From the NCBI RefSeq assembly GCF_009497775.1, contig NZ_CP031012.1:496001-560000 (forward strand): a stretch of 64,000 nucleotides of DNA, written 5' to 3'. The position numbers and the translations under genes were made by a program. This document shows positions 52,190 to 61,631 of the stretch, one piece after another. This DNA comes from Alcaligenes faecalis (GTDB taxonomy: Bacteria; Pseudomonadota; Gammaproteobacteria; Burkholderiales; Burkholderiaceae_B). Each line of letters starts with the position of its first letter. Position 1 is the stretch's first letter. The notes under the pieces are model-generated. The model searched no databases and was not told where the DNA came from. It worked only from the letters and a program-made list of their open reading frames with translations.

Positions 52190-52355
52190 GATCGGCTCCA
52201 TATCAAAATACGTGCCGAACATCATACCTTGATGTTTGAATTGTCCAGTACTGTCTCTTATTTGTCATGGGACGTTGAAGGCGCCGTGATTGGCTGGCTT
52301 CACCCAGGAAGGGGGCGTATAGTTTTTCTTTTGCTATTTGCTGGTGGAAGCCCTC

Positions 52356-53240
52356 ATGTCCTGGACCGCTTTGTTGTTGGTGGTGTGTGCTGCGTTCATT
52401 CATGCGGGTTGGAATCTGCTCTCTAAACGGGCCGCCATGGCAGGGGCGCATTTCGTATTTGCGTACTCCTTTTTTGCCATCCTGTTTTATTTCCCCATCA
52501 TGCTGTGGGTGGTTTTTACGCAAGGCAATATGCCTTGGACTAGCGAAACCATTACGTGTTTGTTACTAAGCGCCTTGCTGCATATGGGCTATAGCCTGAG
52601 CCTGCAAAAAGGTTATCAGGTGGCCGACCTGTCGGTGGTGTATCCGATTGCGCGCGGCACTGGCCCCATGCTCTCTTCTATTGGTGCCTTCATCCTGCTG
52701 GGCGAGCCGGTGCGGCCTTTGGGTGTGCTGGGCATCTTGCTGGTGGTGATGGGGATTTTGCTGATCGCCACGCAAGGCCATCTGCGCCGTTTCTTCAGCC
52801 CCGCTGCCTTGACCGGCGTGCGCTGGGGCATGCAGACAGGGATTCTGATTGCGGCCTATACCGTGGTGGATGCTTATGGCGTCAAAGTCTTGCTGATCTC
52901 GCCGTTTTTGCTGGACTGGTTCAGCAATGTGCTGCGTCTGGGCATGCTGGCTCCCTTCATTGCCAAGCGTGGGCGTGAAGGCTTCGTCAAACTTAAACCT
53001 TATTGGAAACTGGCGGCGGCCGTGGGCCTGCTCTCGCCCATGTCCTACATTCTGGTCTTGCAGGCTCTGAGCATGGGGGCGCCCCTGTCCATGGTGGCCC
53101 CAGCCCGTGAAATGTCCATGATGGCCGGCACCATACTGGGCATGGTGGTGCTGCGTGAGAAAGCCAATGCCTGGAGTTTGCTGGGCTGTGCGGTAATGAT
53201 CAGCGGGGTGATTGCCCTGACTTCCGGCCCGGCTGTCTGA
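52356..53240 (+). CDS. EamA/DMT-family transporter
   Basis: A 294-residue inner-membrane protein with ten hydrophobic segments in two EamA repeats. The first ends with QVADLSVVYPIARGTGPMLS and the second with SMGAPLSMVAPAREMSMMAG, both typical of the RhaT/YdcZ-like DMT exporters of metabolites. The start at 52356 places the first helix at the N-terminus. The substrate is unknown. htpG follows after 93 bases, probably separately transcribed. Confidence 0.87.
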   Translation: MSWTALLLVVCAAFIHAGWNLLSKRAAMAGAHFVFAYSFFAILFYFPIMLWVVFTQGNMPWTSETITCLLLSALLHMGYSLSLQKGYQVADLSVVYPIARGTGPMLSSIGAFILLGEPVRPLGVLGILLVVMGILLIATQGHLRRFFSPAALTGVRWGMQTGILIAAYTVVDAYGVKVLLISPFLLDWFSNVLRLGMLAPFIAKRGREGFVKLKPYWKLAAAVGLLSPMSYILVLQALSMGAPLSMVAPAREMSMMAGTILGMVVLREKANAWSLLGCAVMISGVIALTSGPAV

Positions 53241-53333
53241 TTGCTCTCTTGAAATATTCGGGGCCGTCCCTATCTGTCTTCAATAGGGCGCGCCCCGGCG
53301 CGCGGCAATCAACCCATTTTTTGCTTTTTCACC

Positions 53334-55238
53334 ATGAGCCAGACTGACACTGCGAATACGTCCGAAACCTTGGGTTTTCAGGCTGAAGTCAAACAATTAC
53401 TGCATTTGATGATTCACTCCTTGTACAGCAACAAGGAGATTTTCCTGCGTGAGCTGGTATCCAATGCGTCGGATGCCTGTGACAAACTGCGCTTTGAGGC
53501 CATCGACAATCCAGCCCTGCTGGAAGGCGAGCCAGAAATGCGTATCCGTGTGGAGTTCGACAAGGAACAGCGCACGATCACCCTGTCCGACAACGGCATT
53601 GGCATGTCGCGTGATGAAGCCATCGCCAACCTGGGCACTATTGCTCGCTCGGGCACCAAAGAATTCTTCTCCCAACTGACGGGCGACAAGCAAAAAGACA
53701 CCCAGCTGATTGGTCAGTTTGGCGTGGGCTTTTACTCCTCCTTTATCGTTGCCGACAAAGTGTCCGTCCTGACACGCCGTGCCGGTGGCGATCAGGAAGC
53801 CGTGCTGTGGGAATCCGCCGGTGAAGGTGAATTCACCATTGCCGCCGCTGAAAAAGCCGAGCGCGGTACGACGATTACCCTGCATCTGCGTGAAGGCGAG
53901 GACGATTTCCTGGACGGTTGGCGCTTGCGCAACGTGCTGCGTCGCTACTCCGATCACATCTCCTTGCCCGTGCAAATGCGCAAGGAAGAGTGGGACGAAG
54001 AGAAGCAGCAGCAAGTCAAGCAGGACGAATGGGAAAGCGTGAACCAGGCCAGCGCCTTGTGGACACGCTCCAAGTCGGAAATCACCGATGAGCAGTACCA
54101 GGAGTTCTACAAGCACATCGCTCACGATTACGAGAACCCTCTGGCCTGGACACACAACCGGGTCGAAGGCCGTAGTGAATACACCCAGCTCTTGTTCGTT
54201 CCCAAGCAGGCTCCTTTCGATCTGTGGGATCGTGATGCCCGCCGTGGCGTGAAGCTGTACGTGAAACGCGTGTTCATCATGGACGACGCCGAGCAACTGC
54301 TGCCTGCCTACCTGCGCTTTGTGCGCGGTGTGATCGATTCAGCCGACCTGCCGCTGAACGTCTCGCGTGAAATCCTGCAAGAAAGCCGCGATGTGCGTGC
54401 TATTCGTGAAGGTAGTGCCAAGCGCATCCTGTCCTTGCTGGAAGATCTGGCCGAGAACCAGCCCGAGCAATACGCCGAGTTCTGGAACCAGTTTGGCCAG
54501 GTACTGAAAGAAGGCACCGGCGAAGACATGGGCAATCAGGCCCGTATCGCTGCCTTGCTGCGCTTTGCGTCCACGAATCAGGAAGGCTCGGCTCAGACCG
54601 TGTCTCTGAACGATTACATCGGTCGCATGAAAGAAGGTCAGGATAAGATCTACTACGTCACCGCTGACACCTTTGCTGCTGCGTCCAACAGCCCGCATCT
54701 GGAAGTGTTCCGCAAGAAAGGCATCGAAGTGCTGCTGATGTCCGACCGCGTGGACGAGTGGATGCTGTCCTACCTGCGCGAATTTGAAGGCAAGCAACTG
54801 GTGTCCGTGGCCAAGGGCGGTCTGGATCTGGATTCGCTGGCAGACGAGGAAGAAAAGAAGCATCAGGCCGAAGTGGCTGAAACCTTCAAGCCTCTGGTCG
54901 AGCGTCTGCAAGCCACGCTGGGCGAGAAGGTCAAGGAAGTGCGCATTACTGCACGTCTGGTCGATTCCCCCGCTTGCGTGGTGGTTGATGCCAACGAACT
55001 GAGCCCGCACCTGCTGCGTATGCTGCAAGCCGCTGGTCAGGAAGCCCCAGAAGTTAAGCCGATTCTGGAAATCAACCCGGAACACGCTTTGATCGCCAAA
55101 GTTCAGGCGGCTGACGACGAGGCTTTTGGTGAGTGGGCTCAACTCTTGCTGGAACAAGCCATGCTGGCCGAAGGTGCCGCATTGCAAGATCCCGCCAGCT
55201 TTGTGAAACGCGTGAACCGTTTGCTGTTGAATTTGTAA
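53334..55238 (+). CDS. htpG: Hsp90-family chaperone HtpG
   Basis: A 634-residue cytoplasmic chaperone of normal length. The N-terminal GHKL ATPase domain (1-230) has [39 protein letters not shown] and [15 protein letters not shown]. The middle domain (about 240-500) contains [20 protein letters not shown], and the C-terminal dimerisation domain follows. It refolds or holds stressed client proteins. It starts at ATG 53334 with no strong Shine-Dalgarno. An intrinsic terminator lies 56 bases downstream. Confidence 0.98.
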   Translation: MSQTDTANTSETLGFQAEVKQLLHLMIHSLYSNKEIFLRELVSNASDACDKLRFEAIDNPALLEGEPEMRIRVEFDKEQRTITLSDNGIGMSRDEAIANLGTIARSGTKEFFSQLTGDKQKDTQLIGQFGVGFYSSFIVADKVSVLTRRAGGDQEAVLWESAGEGEFTIAAAEKAERGTTITLHLREGEDDFLDGWRLRNVLRRYSDHISLPVQMRKEEWDEEKQQQVKQDEWESVNQASALWTRSKSEITDEQYQEFYKHIAHDYENPLAWTHNRVEGRSEYTQLLFVPKQAPFDLWDRDARRGVKLYVKRVFIMDDAEQLLPAYLRFVRGVIDSADLPLNVSREILQESRDVRAIREGSAKRILSLLEDLAENQPEQYAEFWNQFGQVLKEGTGEDMGNQARIAALLRFASTNQEGSAQTVSLNDYIGRMKEGQDKIYYVTADTFAAASNSPHLEVFRKKGIEVLLMSDRVDEWMLSYLREFEGKQLVSVAKGGLDLDSLADEEEKKHQAEVAETFKPLVERLQATLGEKVKEVRITARLVDSPACVVVDANELSPHLLRMLQAAGQEAPEVKPILEINPEHALIAKVQAADDEAFGEWAQLLLEQAMLAEGAALQDPASFVKRVNRLLLNL

Positions 55239-55294
55239 GCCTGAAGCTTGCTGGCTTTGCCTTAAGGTGGAGCCAGCAAGCTGTCAGTGTAATG

Positions 55295-55329
55295 GCCTCT
55301 ATCTTGATTTGTAAGATAGGGGCTTTTTT
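55295..55329 (+). terminator. intrinsic terminator after htpG
   Basis: GCCTCTATCTT (55295-55305) pairs with AAGATAGGGGC (55313-55323) with one G-T wobble, followed by six T. Confidence 0.85.
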
Positions 55330-55660
55330 GCGCCTGTTGAAAGACCATTACAGGTAGAAGCGAGAACATGGCAGGTAAGTAGAAGTTAAATTGCTAAGCG
55401 ATTTTTTATTTTTTGTCCATCTTAATGAGAATTGATCGTAATACGATGCGTGAACGCCACACTGTGGACAAAAACAAGCTGATTTTTAGCTGAATTTAAG
55501 GAAATCGTAAGATTTGGATAGACTTCATAATAAGAATGATTGATATTACGGTCTCCTATTAAAAGCACTTATCTGGCAGTGAAACACCGCTAACACGCGC
55601 GATTGGCCCTGCTTTGATCGCCCTGCCTGGAAAAGTGATACCTACCACATGGAGCTGGTG
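55330..55660. promoter_or_regulatory. upstream region of the siderophore receptor with Fur-like sequences
   Basis: An AT-rich 331-bp stretch. Two candidate Fur half-boxes are seen: 55422-55440 (contains TTAATGAGAATT) and 55526-55544 (CATAATAAGAATGATTGAT, about 12 of 19 consensus positions). Neither is strong, but iron control is expected for this receptor type. No gene is visible. Confidence 0.4.
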
Positions 55661-57892
55661 ATGTCGTTCGTTTCCCCTTTGCCGCCTCGTCGTTTTGCCG
55701 AGACGGTCTTGTCTGCTGCTCTGTTTGCGGCCCTGACGAGTCCTGTTATTGCTCAAACTGCCCATCCAGGCGTGACAGAATTGCAGTCGATTAAAGTTCA
55801 GGGCTCGGTGGACGGCACTGGCATTGATGGTTATCAGGCTAAGCGAGTGCAGTCTAATAAAGTGACTGCTCCGTTGCTGGATACGCCGCGCACGATCATG
55901 GTGATTCCACAGGAAGTGATTCGTGATCGTGGGGCTTCTTCGTTGCAGGATGTTCTGCGTACTACTCCCGGTATTACGCTAGGTTCTGGGGAGGGGGGAA
56001 CTCCAACGGGAGATCGACCTTTTATCCGTGGTTATGAAGCCAGTACCGATATTTTTATTGATGGCTTGCGTGATTACGCACGAGGCAGTCATGACACCTT
56101 CAACTTGGAGTCGGTGGAAGTCTTGAAGGGCCCCAGCTCGGCCTTTGGTGGTCGAGGTGGTACAGGCGGTAGCATCAACTTGCAGACCAAGAAGCCCAAG
56201 TTAAGCGACTTCTTTGAAGTTTCCGCTGGAGTGGGCACTGACTCGCAGTATCAAATGCTTGTGGATGGAAACTACGCTTTTACAGACAGCTCCGCATTTC
56301 GTTTGAACATGATGCGTATGGGTGGCGACATGCCCGGGCGTGATGGGGTAGAGATTGATCGCTGGGGTATTGCTCCATCTATCGCATTCGGCCTGGGTAC
56401 TCCTACACGGGTGGTGTTGAGTTACTCCCATGTTGAGAACCGTGATACGCCTGATTGGGGTATCCCGTTTGTAAACTCCAAGACGGACCGTAATGAACCG
56501 TTGACGGTCGATCGGAATAATTTTTATGGCCGTAGCAAAGTCGATTACCGTAAAAATATCTTTGATACAGCGACAGTGGATGTTGAACACGATATCAATG
56601 ACCGTTTGACGGTACGTAACGTGACTCGTTATGGAAAAAGCCTGAACGAATACTTGTATACACGCCCATCTTTTGATAACTGCGCTGACCCAGGTCGACG
56701 TAACGCAGTTTCAAAAATTACCCCTTCTTGTTATACAGAGGGCCCAGAGTTGGAGTTTGTGCGCCAGAATCGTGCTCGTTGGCGCGAGAGTGAATCGCTC
56801 ATCAACCAGACAGAGATATTTGGTCAATTTAATACAGGGGCGATCCAACACGAGTTCATTGCAGGTCTCGAGTTCAGCAAAGAGGAAATTTACTCGCGCG
56901 ATACTTTACCGGGTATGGATGGGCCAAAATTTGATTACGATAGTTTTTGGAATCCCAACCATAATCGTAGCTACAACCGCAACTTGGCGTTTGGCTCCAA
57001 GTACAAGGATGGCAGCCTGCGTAACTCGTCGCTCTTTTTCCTGGATACGATTCATTTGAATGAACAGTGGTTGCTCAATGCCGGTATCCGATACGACAGT
57101 TTCAAGGTTAATGACGATAAGAATGGCTTAAGCCGCAAAGACAATATGTTTAACTATCAGGCCGGGATTGTGTATAAGCCCCTGCCTAATGGGTCGATTT
57201 ACTTGTCCTACGGCACGTCCAGTAACCCTTCAGGTGAAAACCTAGGACAAGCTGGTGGAGCGGATGGTCCTGCTGGCGCTGCCCAAGTTCGCGATTTGAA
57301 ACCAGAGCGTAGTCAGAGCTGGGAGTTAGGTACCAAGTGGGATGTAGCGGGTGATCATCTCTCTCTGACAGCCGCAATTTTTGAGACTGAGAAAAAAGAT
57401 GCGAGATCCCATGCGGGAGACAACGAAACGGTGACCTTGGGTGGTCAAAATCGAGTGCGTGGTTTGGAGTTGGGAGCAACAGGCGCAATCACGCCTAAAT
57501 GGAGTGTGTGGGCGGGTTACTCTTATCTTGATCCGAAGGTACTGAGCTACAACAACGCTGGCAATGTTTATGACGGTAAACAGATCAAGTTCATTGCCAA
57601 GCACAATGCCAGCTTGTGGACTACTTATAAAGTGCTTCCACAGTGGACGGTTGGTGGCGGTGTGACTTATGTGGGCTCACGATTTGTCGATGATGCCAAT
57701 TCGCTACGTTTGCCTTCTCATACCGTCTATGATGCGATGGTTTCGTACGATGTCACGAAGCACTTTAATCTGCGTTTGAACGCTAATAATCTTTCAAATG
57801 CCCGGATGTATGATGCGTCTCACGTTGGTATTTTCGCTAACGTAGGCCCAGGTCGATCGTACATGCTGAATGCGACTTACCGCTTCGAGTAA
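55661..57892 (+). CDS. TonB-dependent siderophore receptor (Fiu/CirA-like)
   Basis: A 743-residue outer-membrane receptor without an STN domain. A signal peptide (about 1-32) is followed by a plug (about 50-165, with LLDTPRTIMVIPQEVIRDRG and VEVLKGPSSAFGGRGGTGGS) and a beta-barrel ending in NATYRFE. The last residue is Glu after Phe. Length and plug motifs fit catecholate-siderophore receptors such as Fiu. The ATG at 55661 follows GGAG by six bases; the ATG at 55649 does not. Codon use is more T/A-rich than in neighbouring genes. The PiuC-type gene downstream supports a Fiu-like role. Confidence 0.9.
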   Translation: MSFVSPLPPRRFAETVLSAALFAALTSPVIAQTAHPGVTELQSIKVQGSVDGTGIDGYQAKRVQSNKVTAPLLDTPRTIMVIPQEVIRDRGASSLQDVLRTTPGITLGSGEGGTPTGDRPFIRGYEASTDIFIDGLRDYARGSHDTFNLESVEVLKGPSSAFGGRGGTGGSINLQTKKPKLSDFFEVSAGVGTDSQYQMLVDGNYAFTDSSAFRLNMMRMGGDMPGRDGVEIDRWGIAPSIAFGLGTPTRVVLSYSHVENRDTPDWGIPFVNSKTDRNEPLTVDRNNFYGRSKVDYRKNIFDTATVDVEHDINDRLTVRNVTRYGKSLNEYLYTRPSFDNCADPGRRNAVSKITPSCYTEGPELEFVRQNRARWRESESLINQTEIFGQFNTGAIQHEFIAGLEFSKEEIYSRDTLPGMDGPKFDYDSFWNPNHNRSYNRNLAFGSKYKDGSLRNSSLFFLDTIHLNEQWLLNAGIRYDSFKVNDDKNGLSRKDNMFNYQAGIVYKPLPNGSIYLSYGTSSNPSGENLGQAGGADGPAGAAQVRDLKPERSQSWELGTKWDVAGDHLSLTAAIFETEKKDARSHAGDNETVTLGGQNRVRGLELGATGAITPKWSVWAGYSYLDPKVLSYNNAGNVYDGKQIKFIAKHNASLWTTYKVLPQWTVGGGVTYVGSRFVDDANSLRLPSHTVYDAMVSYDVTKHFNLRLNANNLSNARMYDASHVGIFANVGPGRSYMLNATYRFE

Positions 57893-57920
57893 GTTGCGCC
57901 TTGTAGTGTAAATTCAGATG

Positions 57921-57940
57921 GGCCGCCTTTTGGGGCGGCC
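57921..57940. terminator. weak hairpin between receptor and piuC-type genes
   Basis: GGCCGCC (57921-57927) and GGCGGCC (57934-57940) form a GC stem; only a broken T-stretch follows (TGTCTGTTTC). It may be a partial terminator. Confidence 0.5.
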
Positions 57941-57990
57941 TGTCTGTTTCTTGCTTAGCCTTGTATTCCTTTTGTTCTGGCAGGTGCCCC

Positions 57991-58671
57991 ATGCTGATTA
58001 CTATCCCTGACGTTCTGAATGCTGAACAGTTGCGAGACTGTCGCCAGGCCCTGGAACAGGCGCAGTGGGAGGACGGGCGCACGACAGCGGGCTATCTGGC
58101 CCAGCACAGCAAACGGAATCTGCAATTGCCTCTGGATGCTGCCGTGTCTCGCCAGATGGGGGAGTTTCTGATGCACGTACTGGGTCAGCACAGTGGCTTT
58201 ATTGCCGCTGCCTTGCCTCTGCGCATGCTGCCACCACGCTTTAATCGTTACGAGGGTGGCGGGGAGTACGGCAACCATATTGATAACGCGATTTTTACCG
58301 TTCCCGGTACGGCTCAGCGCCTGCGTACCGATGTTTCCACAACCCTGTTTTTCAGTGATCCCGACGAATATGAAGGTGGAGAGCTGATTATCGAGGATGT
58401 ATACGGTACTCAGTCCATCAAGCTGCCCGCAGGGCATATGGTGGTGTATCCCGGTACCAGCTTGCATCGAGTCCAGCCTGTCACTAAAGGGACGCGTTAT
58501 GCCTCCTTCTTCTGGACGCAAAGCATGGTGCGCCACGCGCATCAACGCAAATTGCTGTGGGAGCTGGATCAGAGCATTCAGCAACTGGCCAAGCAGAATG
58601 CGGATGCCCAGGAGCTGTCTCGCCTGACGGGGATTTATCATAATTTGCTGCGTGAATGGAGCGATGTCTGA
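57991..58671 (+). CDS. piuC: PKHD-type Fe(II)/2-oxoglutarate dioxygenase (PiuC/YbiX)
   Basis: A 226-residue soluble enzyme. The iron ligands H96-x-D98 (GNHIDNAIF) and H159 ([10 protein letters not shown]), and the 2-oxoglutarate arginine R169 (TKGTRYAS), are all present. The start MLITIPDVL gives the usual length of 226. This family is usually encoded next to Fiu/PiuA siderophore receptors, as here. Its substrate is not established. It is followed after 21 bases by the FMN hydroxyacid dehydrogenase gene on the same strand. Confidence 0.94.
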   Translation: MLITIPDVLNAEQLRDCRQALEQAQWEDGRTTAGYLAQHSKRNLQLPLDAAVSRQMGEFLMHVLGQHSGFIAAALPLRMLPPRFNRYEGGGEYGNHIDNAIFTVPGTAQRLRTDVSTTLFFSDPDEYEGGELIIEDVYGTQSIKLPAGHMVVYPGTSLHRVQPVTKGTRYASFFWTQSMVRHAHQRKLLWELDQSIQQLAKQNADAQELSRLTGIYHNLLREWSDV

Positions 58672-58692
58672 TCGCCTGGAGCTTGATTGACC

Positions 58693-59805
58693 ATGTCCCA
58701 AGAACGACTGCCCCCACTCAGTAATATCCCGGCTCAGATTGCCTGCCTGAGGGATTATGAACCCTATGCCCGTCAGCGTATGCGTGTGCAGGACTGGGCG
58801 TACTTCAGTGCAGGGGTGGCGGATGAACTGACCTTGCAAGACAACCTGGCCAGCTTTGGGCGCTGGGGTTTATGGCCCGCTGCTTTAAGCAAGTTTGATC
58901 AGCCCTCAACCCGCTTGACGCTGCAGGGGCAGTCTATGGACTACCCGATTCTTCTGGCACCCGTGGCGTATCAGCGCTTGGCTCACACTGAAGGTGAATT
59001 GGCCAGTGTGCTGGGTGCAGGTGCGATGGGGGCGACCAGTGTAATCAGCATGCAGGCCAGTCATTCCTTTGAGGAGATCGCTGCACAGGCCCATGCTCCT
59101 TTGTGGGCGCAGTGGTATTGGCAAACGGATCGCGCATTTACGCTGGAGTTAATGGGGCGGCTTGAAGCGGCGGGTTATGCCGCGCTGATGCTGACGGTGG
59201 ATGCTGCGGTGAATGGTGTGCGTAATCAGGAGCAGCGTGCGGGCTTTGCCTTGCCTGAGGGCGTGGACGCTGTGAATCTGCGGGGTGCTCCCAGGCAGCA
59301 GGCGGTTTTAGGCGCAGCAGGCACCAGCCCTTTATTTGGCAGTGGTTTGTTAAATACAGCGCCGACTTGGGATGATCTGGCCTGGTTGGTGCAGAACAGT
59401 CCTTTGCCTGTTTGGGTGAAGGGAGTCATGCGGCCCCGTGACGCTCAGCAAGCCCTGGATAGGGGAGTTGCCGGGATTGTTGTGTCCAATCATGGGGGGC
59501 GAACTTTGGATGGTGCGCCCGCTTCTGTGGACGTATTGGCACAGGTTTGTCAGGTCGTGCAGGGCAGGGTGCCGGTCTTGGTGGATGGCGGCATTCGACG
59601 CGGAACAGATGTGCTCAAGGCATTGGCGCTTGGTGCAAGCGCCGTGATGATCGGCCGTCCCTATATATACGGTCTAGCTGCCGCAGGAGCGGCTGGTGTG
59701 GCGCATGTTCTGCATATTTTGCGGGCAGAACTGGAAGTGGCGATGGCTCTGACGGGTTGCAATACCTTGGCCGATATTGGCCCTGAGCTACTTTATCAGC
59801 CCTGA
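58693..59805 (+). CDS. FMN-dependent 2-hydroxyacid dehydrogenase/oxidase
   Basis: A 370-residue FMN enzyme of the glycolate oxidase/lactate oxidase superfamily. Key stretches are the N-terminal YARQRMRVQDWAYFSAGVAD, active-site VSNHGGRTLDGAPASVD and the FMN phosphate loop ALGASAVMIGRPYIYGLAAAG. It oxidises a 2-hydroxyacid to the 2-oxoacid. It differs from lldD of this window and is coupled to the siderophore-receptor set. It overlaps the convergent ampD by ten bases. The substrate and its link to iron uptake are unknown. Confidence 0.9.
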   Translation: MSQERLPPLSNIPAQIACLRDYEPYARQRMRVQDWAYFSAGVADELTLQDNLASFGRWGLWPAALSKFDQPSTRLTLQGQSMDYPILLAPVAYQRLAHTEGELASVLGAGAMGATSVISMQASHSFEEIAAQAHAPLWAQWYWQTDRAFTLELMGRLEAAGYAALMLTVDAAVNGVRNQEQRAGFALPEGVDAVNLRGAPRQQAVLGAAGTSPLFGSGLLNTAPTWDDLAWLVQNSPLPVWVKGVMRPRDAQQALDRGVAGIVVSNHGGRTLDGAPASVDVLAQVCQVVQGRVPVLVDGGIRRGTDVLKALALGASAVMIGRPYIYGLAAAGAAGVAHVLHILRAELEVAMALTGCNTLADIGPELLYQP

Positions 59806-60428
59806 TCTGGCGCTGCTTGTGGCTTGGGTTCCAGCTCTTGCTCCGGCAAGGTCTCTTTGGGCCAGCCATGCTCGCGCTTCACCCGTTTCCAATCAAAGAA
59901 CGGCCCCGGATCTGTCTTGCGTCCAGGGGCGATATGTTCGTGACCACGTACCGCGCGCAGGTTATGGCGCATACGCAGGGCGCGGCTCAGTCGGGATAGC
60001 TCTCGATACTGCGCTTCTGTAAAAGGCTCGAAATCGCTGCCTTCCAGCTCAATACCAATAGAGAAGTCGTTACAGCGCTCGCGGTCTTCAAAGCGCGACA
60101 CACCCGCGTGCCAGGCGCGGCGGGTCGTAGGCACAAACTGAATGATGTGGCCTGTGCGCTGGATCAGAAAGTGAGCCGACACCTTCAGGTCCCGGATGTT
60201 CTCGAACCAGGGGTGGGCGCTGATATCCAGCTTGTTCTGGAAGAAATCCCGAATATAAGGCCCGCCAAACTCTTGCGGCGGCAGGCTGATATTGTGCAGC
60301 ACCAGCAGGGTCGGGGTGTCGCCCTCGGGGCGGTCATCCTGATTGGGTGACAGGGCGCGCAGGACATTGGCATGAGGTTTCAGCCAGCCCTGGCGGTCCA
60401 GGTCGTAAGCGTGGTGCATGCGGGCCAT
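59796..60428 (-). CDS. ampD: 1,6-anhydro-N-acetylmuramyl-L-alanine amidase AmpD
   Basis: A 210-residue cytoplasmic Zn amidase (Amidase_2) of peptidoglycan recycling. Zn ligands H45 (LVLHNISLP), H163 (RGHEHIAPGR) and D173 (KTDPGPFFDW) correspond to H34/H154/D164 of AmpD. The stretch PTTRRAWHAGVSRFEDRERC is also typical. It is the last gene of the cluster after the PP0621-like gene, four bases downstream. Loss of AmpD often raises AmpC expression in bacteria that encode an inducible AmpC. Confidence 0.95.
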   Translation of the reverse strand: MARMHHAYDLDRQGWLKPHANVLRALSPNQDDRPEGDTPTLLVLHNISLPPQEFGGPYIRDFFQNKLDISAHPWFENIRDLKVSAHFLIQRTGHIIQFVPTTRRAWHAGVSRFEDRERCNDFSIGIELEGSDFEPFTEAQYRELSRLSRALRMRHNLRAVRGHEHIAPGRKTDPGPFFDWKRVKREHGWPKETLPEQELEPKPQAAPDQG

Positions 60429-60432
60429 GGCG

Positions 60433-60684
60433 TTAACTGCGCGGGCCGCGCTTGGCGTGTTCCAGGCTGCACCAGGTGTGATGATTGCTCATCAAGGCTT
60501 CGGAGCGTGGCAGATAAATGCCACAGTGCGCGCAACGGACCATTTCTTCAGCCGTGCCTTGCTTGCGGGGAGGCCGCATGGTCGGGTTGGGTGGGTTGCG
60601 TTTGCGGGCCTTGTTTTGCGACACGATGCGGGCAATGATCATGCCCGCCAAGATGACGACAACCCAAAATAAGACTTTACCCAA
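60433..60684 (-). CDS. PP0621-family zinc-ribbon membrane protein
   Basis: An 83-residue protein with one N-terminal membrane helix (GKVLFWVVVILAGMIIARIV) and a C-terminal CxxC-x(n)-HxxxC zinc-ribbon-like stretch (RCAHCGIYLPRSEAL, HHTWCSLEH). This layout is that of the PP0621 family. The start TTG 60684 follows GAGGG closely and begins at the helix; the longer frame to 60717 overlaps the upstream gene more. It lies in a tight row with the assembly protein and ampD. Function unknown. Confidence 0.75.
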   Translation of the reverse strand: MGKVLFWVVVILAGMIIARIVSQNKARKRNPPNPTMRPPRKQGTAEEMVRCAHCGIYLPRSEALMSNHHTWCSLEHAKRGPRS

Positions 60685-61528
60685 TTTTCCCTCGTTGCAA
60701 GATGACGTCCAGTACAAAGTGGCTGCCTGTATAGGCTAGCAGCAGGAAGGCAAAACCGGCCAGGGTCCAGCGCAAGGCAACGCGACCACGCCATCCATAC
60801 TGTTTTCGACCCCATAATAAGCCACCAAATGTAACCCAGGATAGCAAGGTAAAGACAGTTTTGTGGTCGGCGGGCAAAAATTTACCGTCTATCGCCATGG
60901 AGACGGCGGCACCGCTCAGGATCGTGAAGGTCAGAATCACGAAAGAGACGCGGATCAGGCGAAACAGCAGCTCTTCCTGCACCAGCAGGGGCGGCATGGT
61001 GTCCAGCACCCGGCTGAACAAACCGCGTTGCTCCTGATGAAGAATAGGGCGGTGCAACTGGCGGTCCAGCGCCGTCATCAAGACGGCATGCAGGGCAGCC
61101 ACGGTGCTAAGCCCATAGGCAACCAGTGCAATCATCAAGTGAATGCGCAGCCATTCATTGCCCACGTGGTTGACGATATGGCCTTCGGGGAAGGCCATGG
61201 CCAGCAGGCTGACGATTGTGGCTGCAGGCAGTAGAATGAGCAGCAGGCTGTCCAGACGCAGATACAGGCTTTGGAACCAGAACACCACCATGCCCAGCCA
61301 GATTGCCGCTGACAGGGCCAGCGCCCAGCTCAGATGCAGCCCCTGGGGCAGCACAATAGTCAGCAGCAGGCCCGCTCCGTGCACAATGATGGCGCAGAGC
61401 AAGGCCACCCGGCTGGGGGCGTTCAGTACGGTTCGGGTGCTGCCGCGAGTCAACGGACGCCATAGCGAGATCGACAGCACGATGTACGCCAGTGCGGCGA
61501 GCAAGTGAAATACAATACTTGCAGACAT
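60677..61528 (-). CDS. cytochrome c assembly membrane protein (CcsA/YpjD-like)
   Basis: A 283-residue inner-membrane protein with eight hydrophobic segments. Segments about 120-265 contain HLMIALVAYGLSTVAALHAV and ISFVILTFTILSGAA-like stretches, and histidines suited for heme handling, as in the CcsA/CcmC fold. The group is often called YpjD or inner membrane protein CorE. It is divergent from ffh (as in many beta- and gammaproteobacteria) and overlaps the next gene by eight bases. The start at 61528 fits the first helix; 61570 is rejected. Heme handling is inferred. Confidence 0.87.
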   Translation of the reverse strand: MSASIVFHLLAALAYIVLSISLWRPLTRGSTRTVLNAPSRVALLCAIIVHGAGLLLTIVLPQGLHLSWALALSAAIWLGMVVFWFQSLYLRLDSLLLILLPAATIVSLLAMAFPEGHIVNHVGNEWLRIHLMIALVAYGLSTVAALHAVLMTALDRQLHRPILHQEQRGLFSRVLDTMPPLLVQEELLFRLIRVSFVILTFTILSGAAVSMAIDGKFLPADHKTVFTLLSWVTFGGLLWGRKQYGWRGRVALRWTLAGFAFLLLAYTGSHFVLDVILQRGKIG

Positions 61529-61631
61529 AAGTCCCGGATTTCCTGAAAAACGGTACGGGGCGTACCTCAAGTGGCCATTTTATTCTTATTCGTAGACCAC
61601 ACGATAACCTAGTTTAAGCGAACCCAGTCCT

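Noticed and set aside
53241..53333. GC palindromes before htpG as a CIRCE or sigma-32 element
   Set aside because: Only short GC-rich self-complementary stretches are present; neither a CIRCE repeat nor a clear sigma-32 promoter could be matched.
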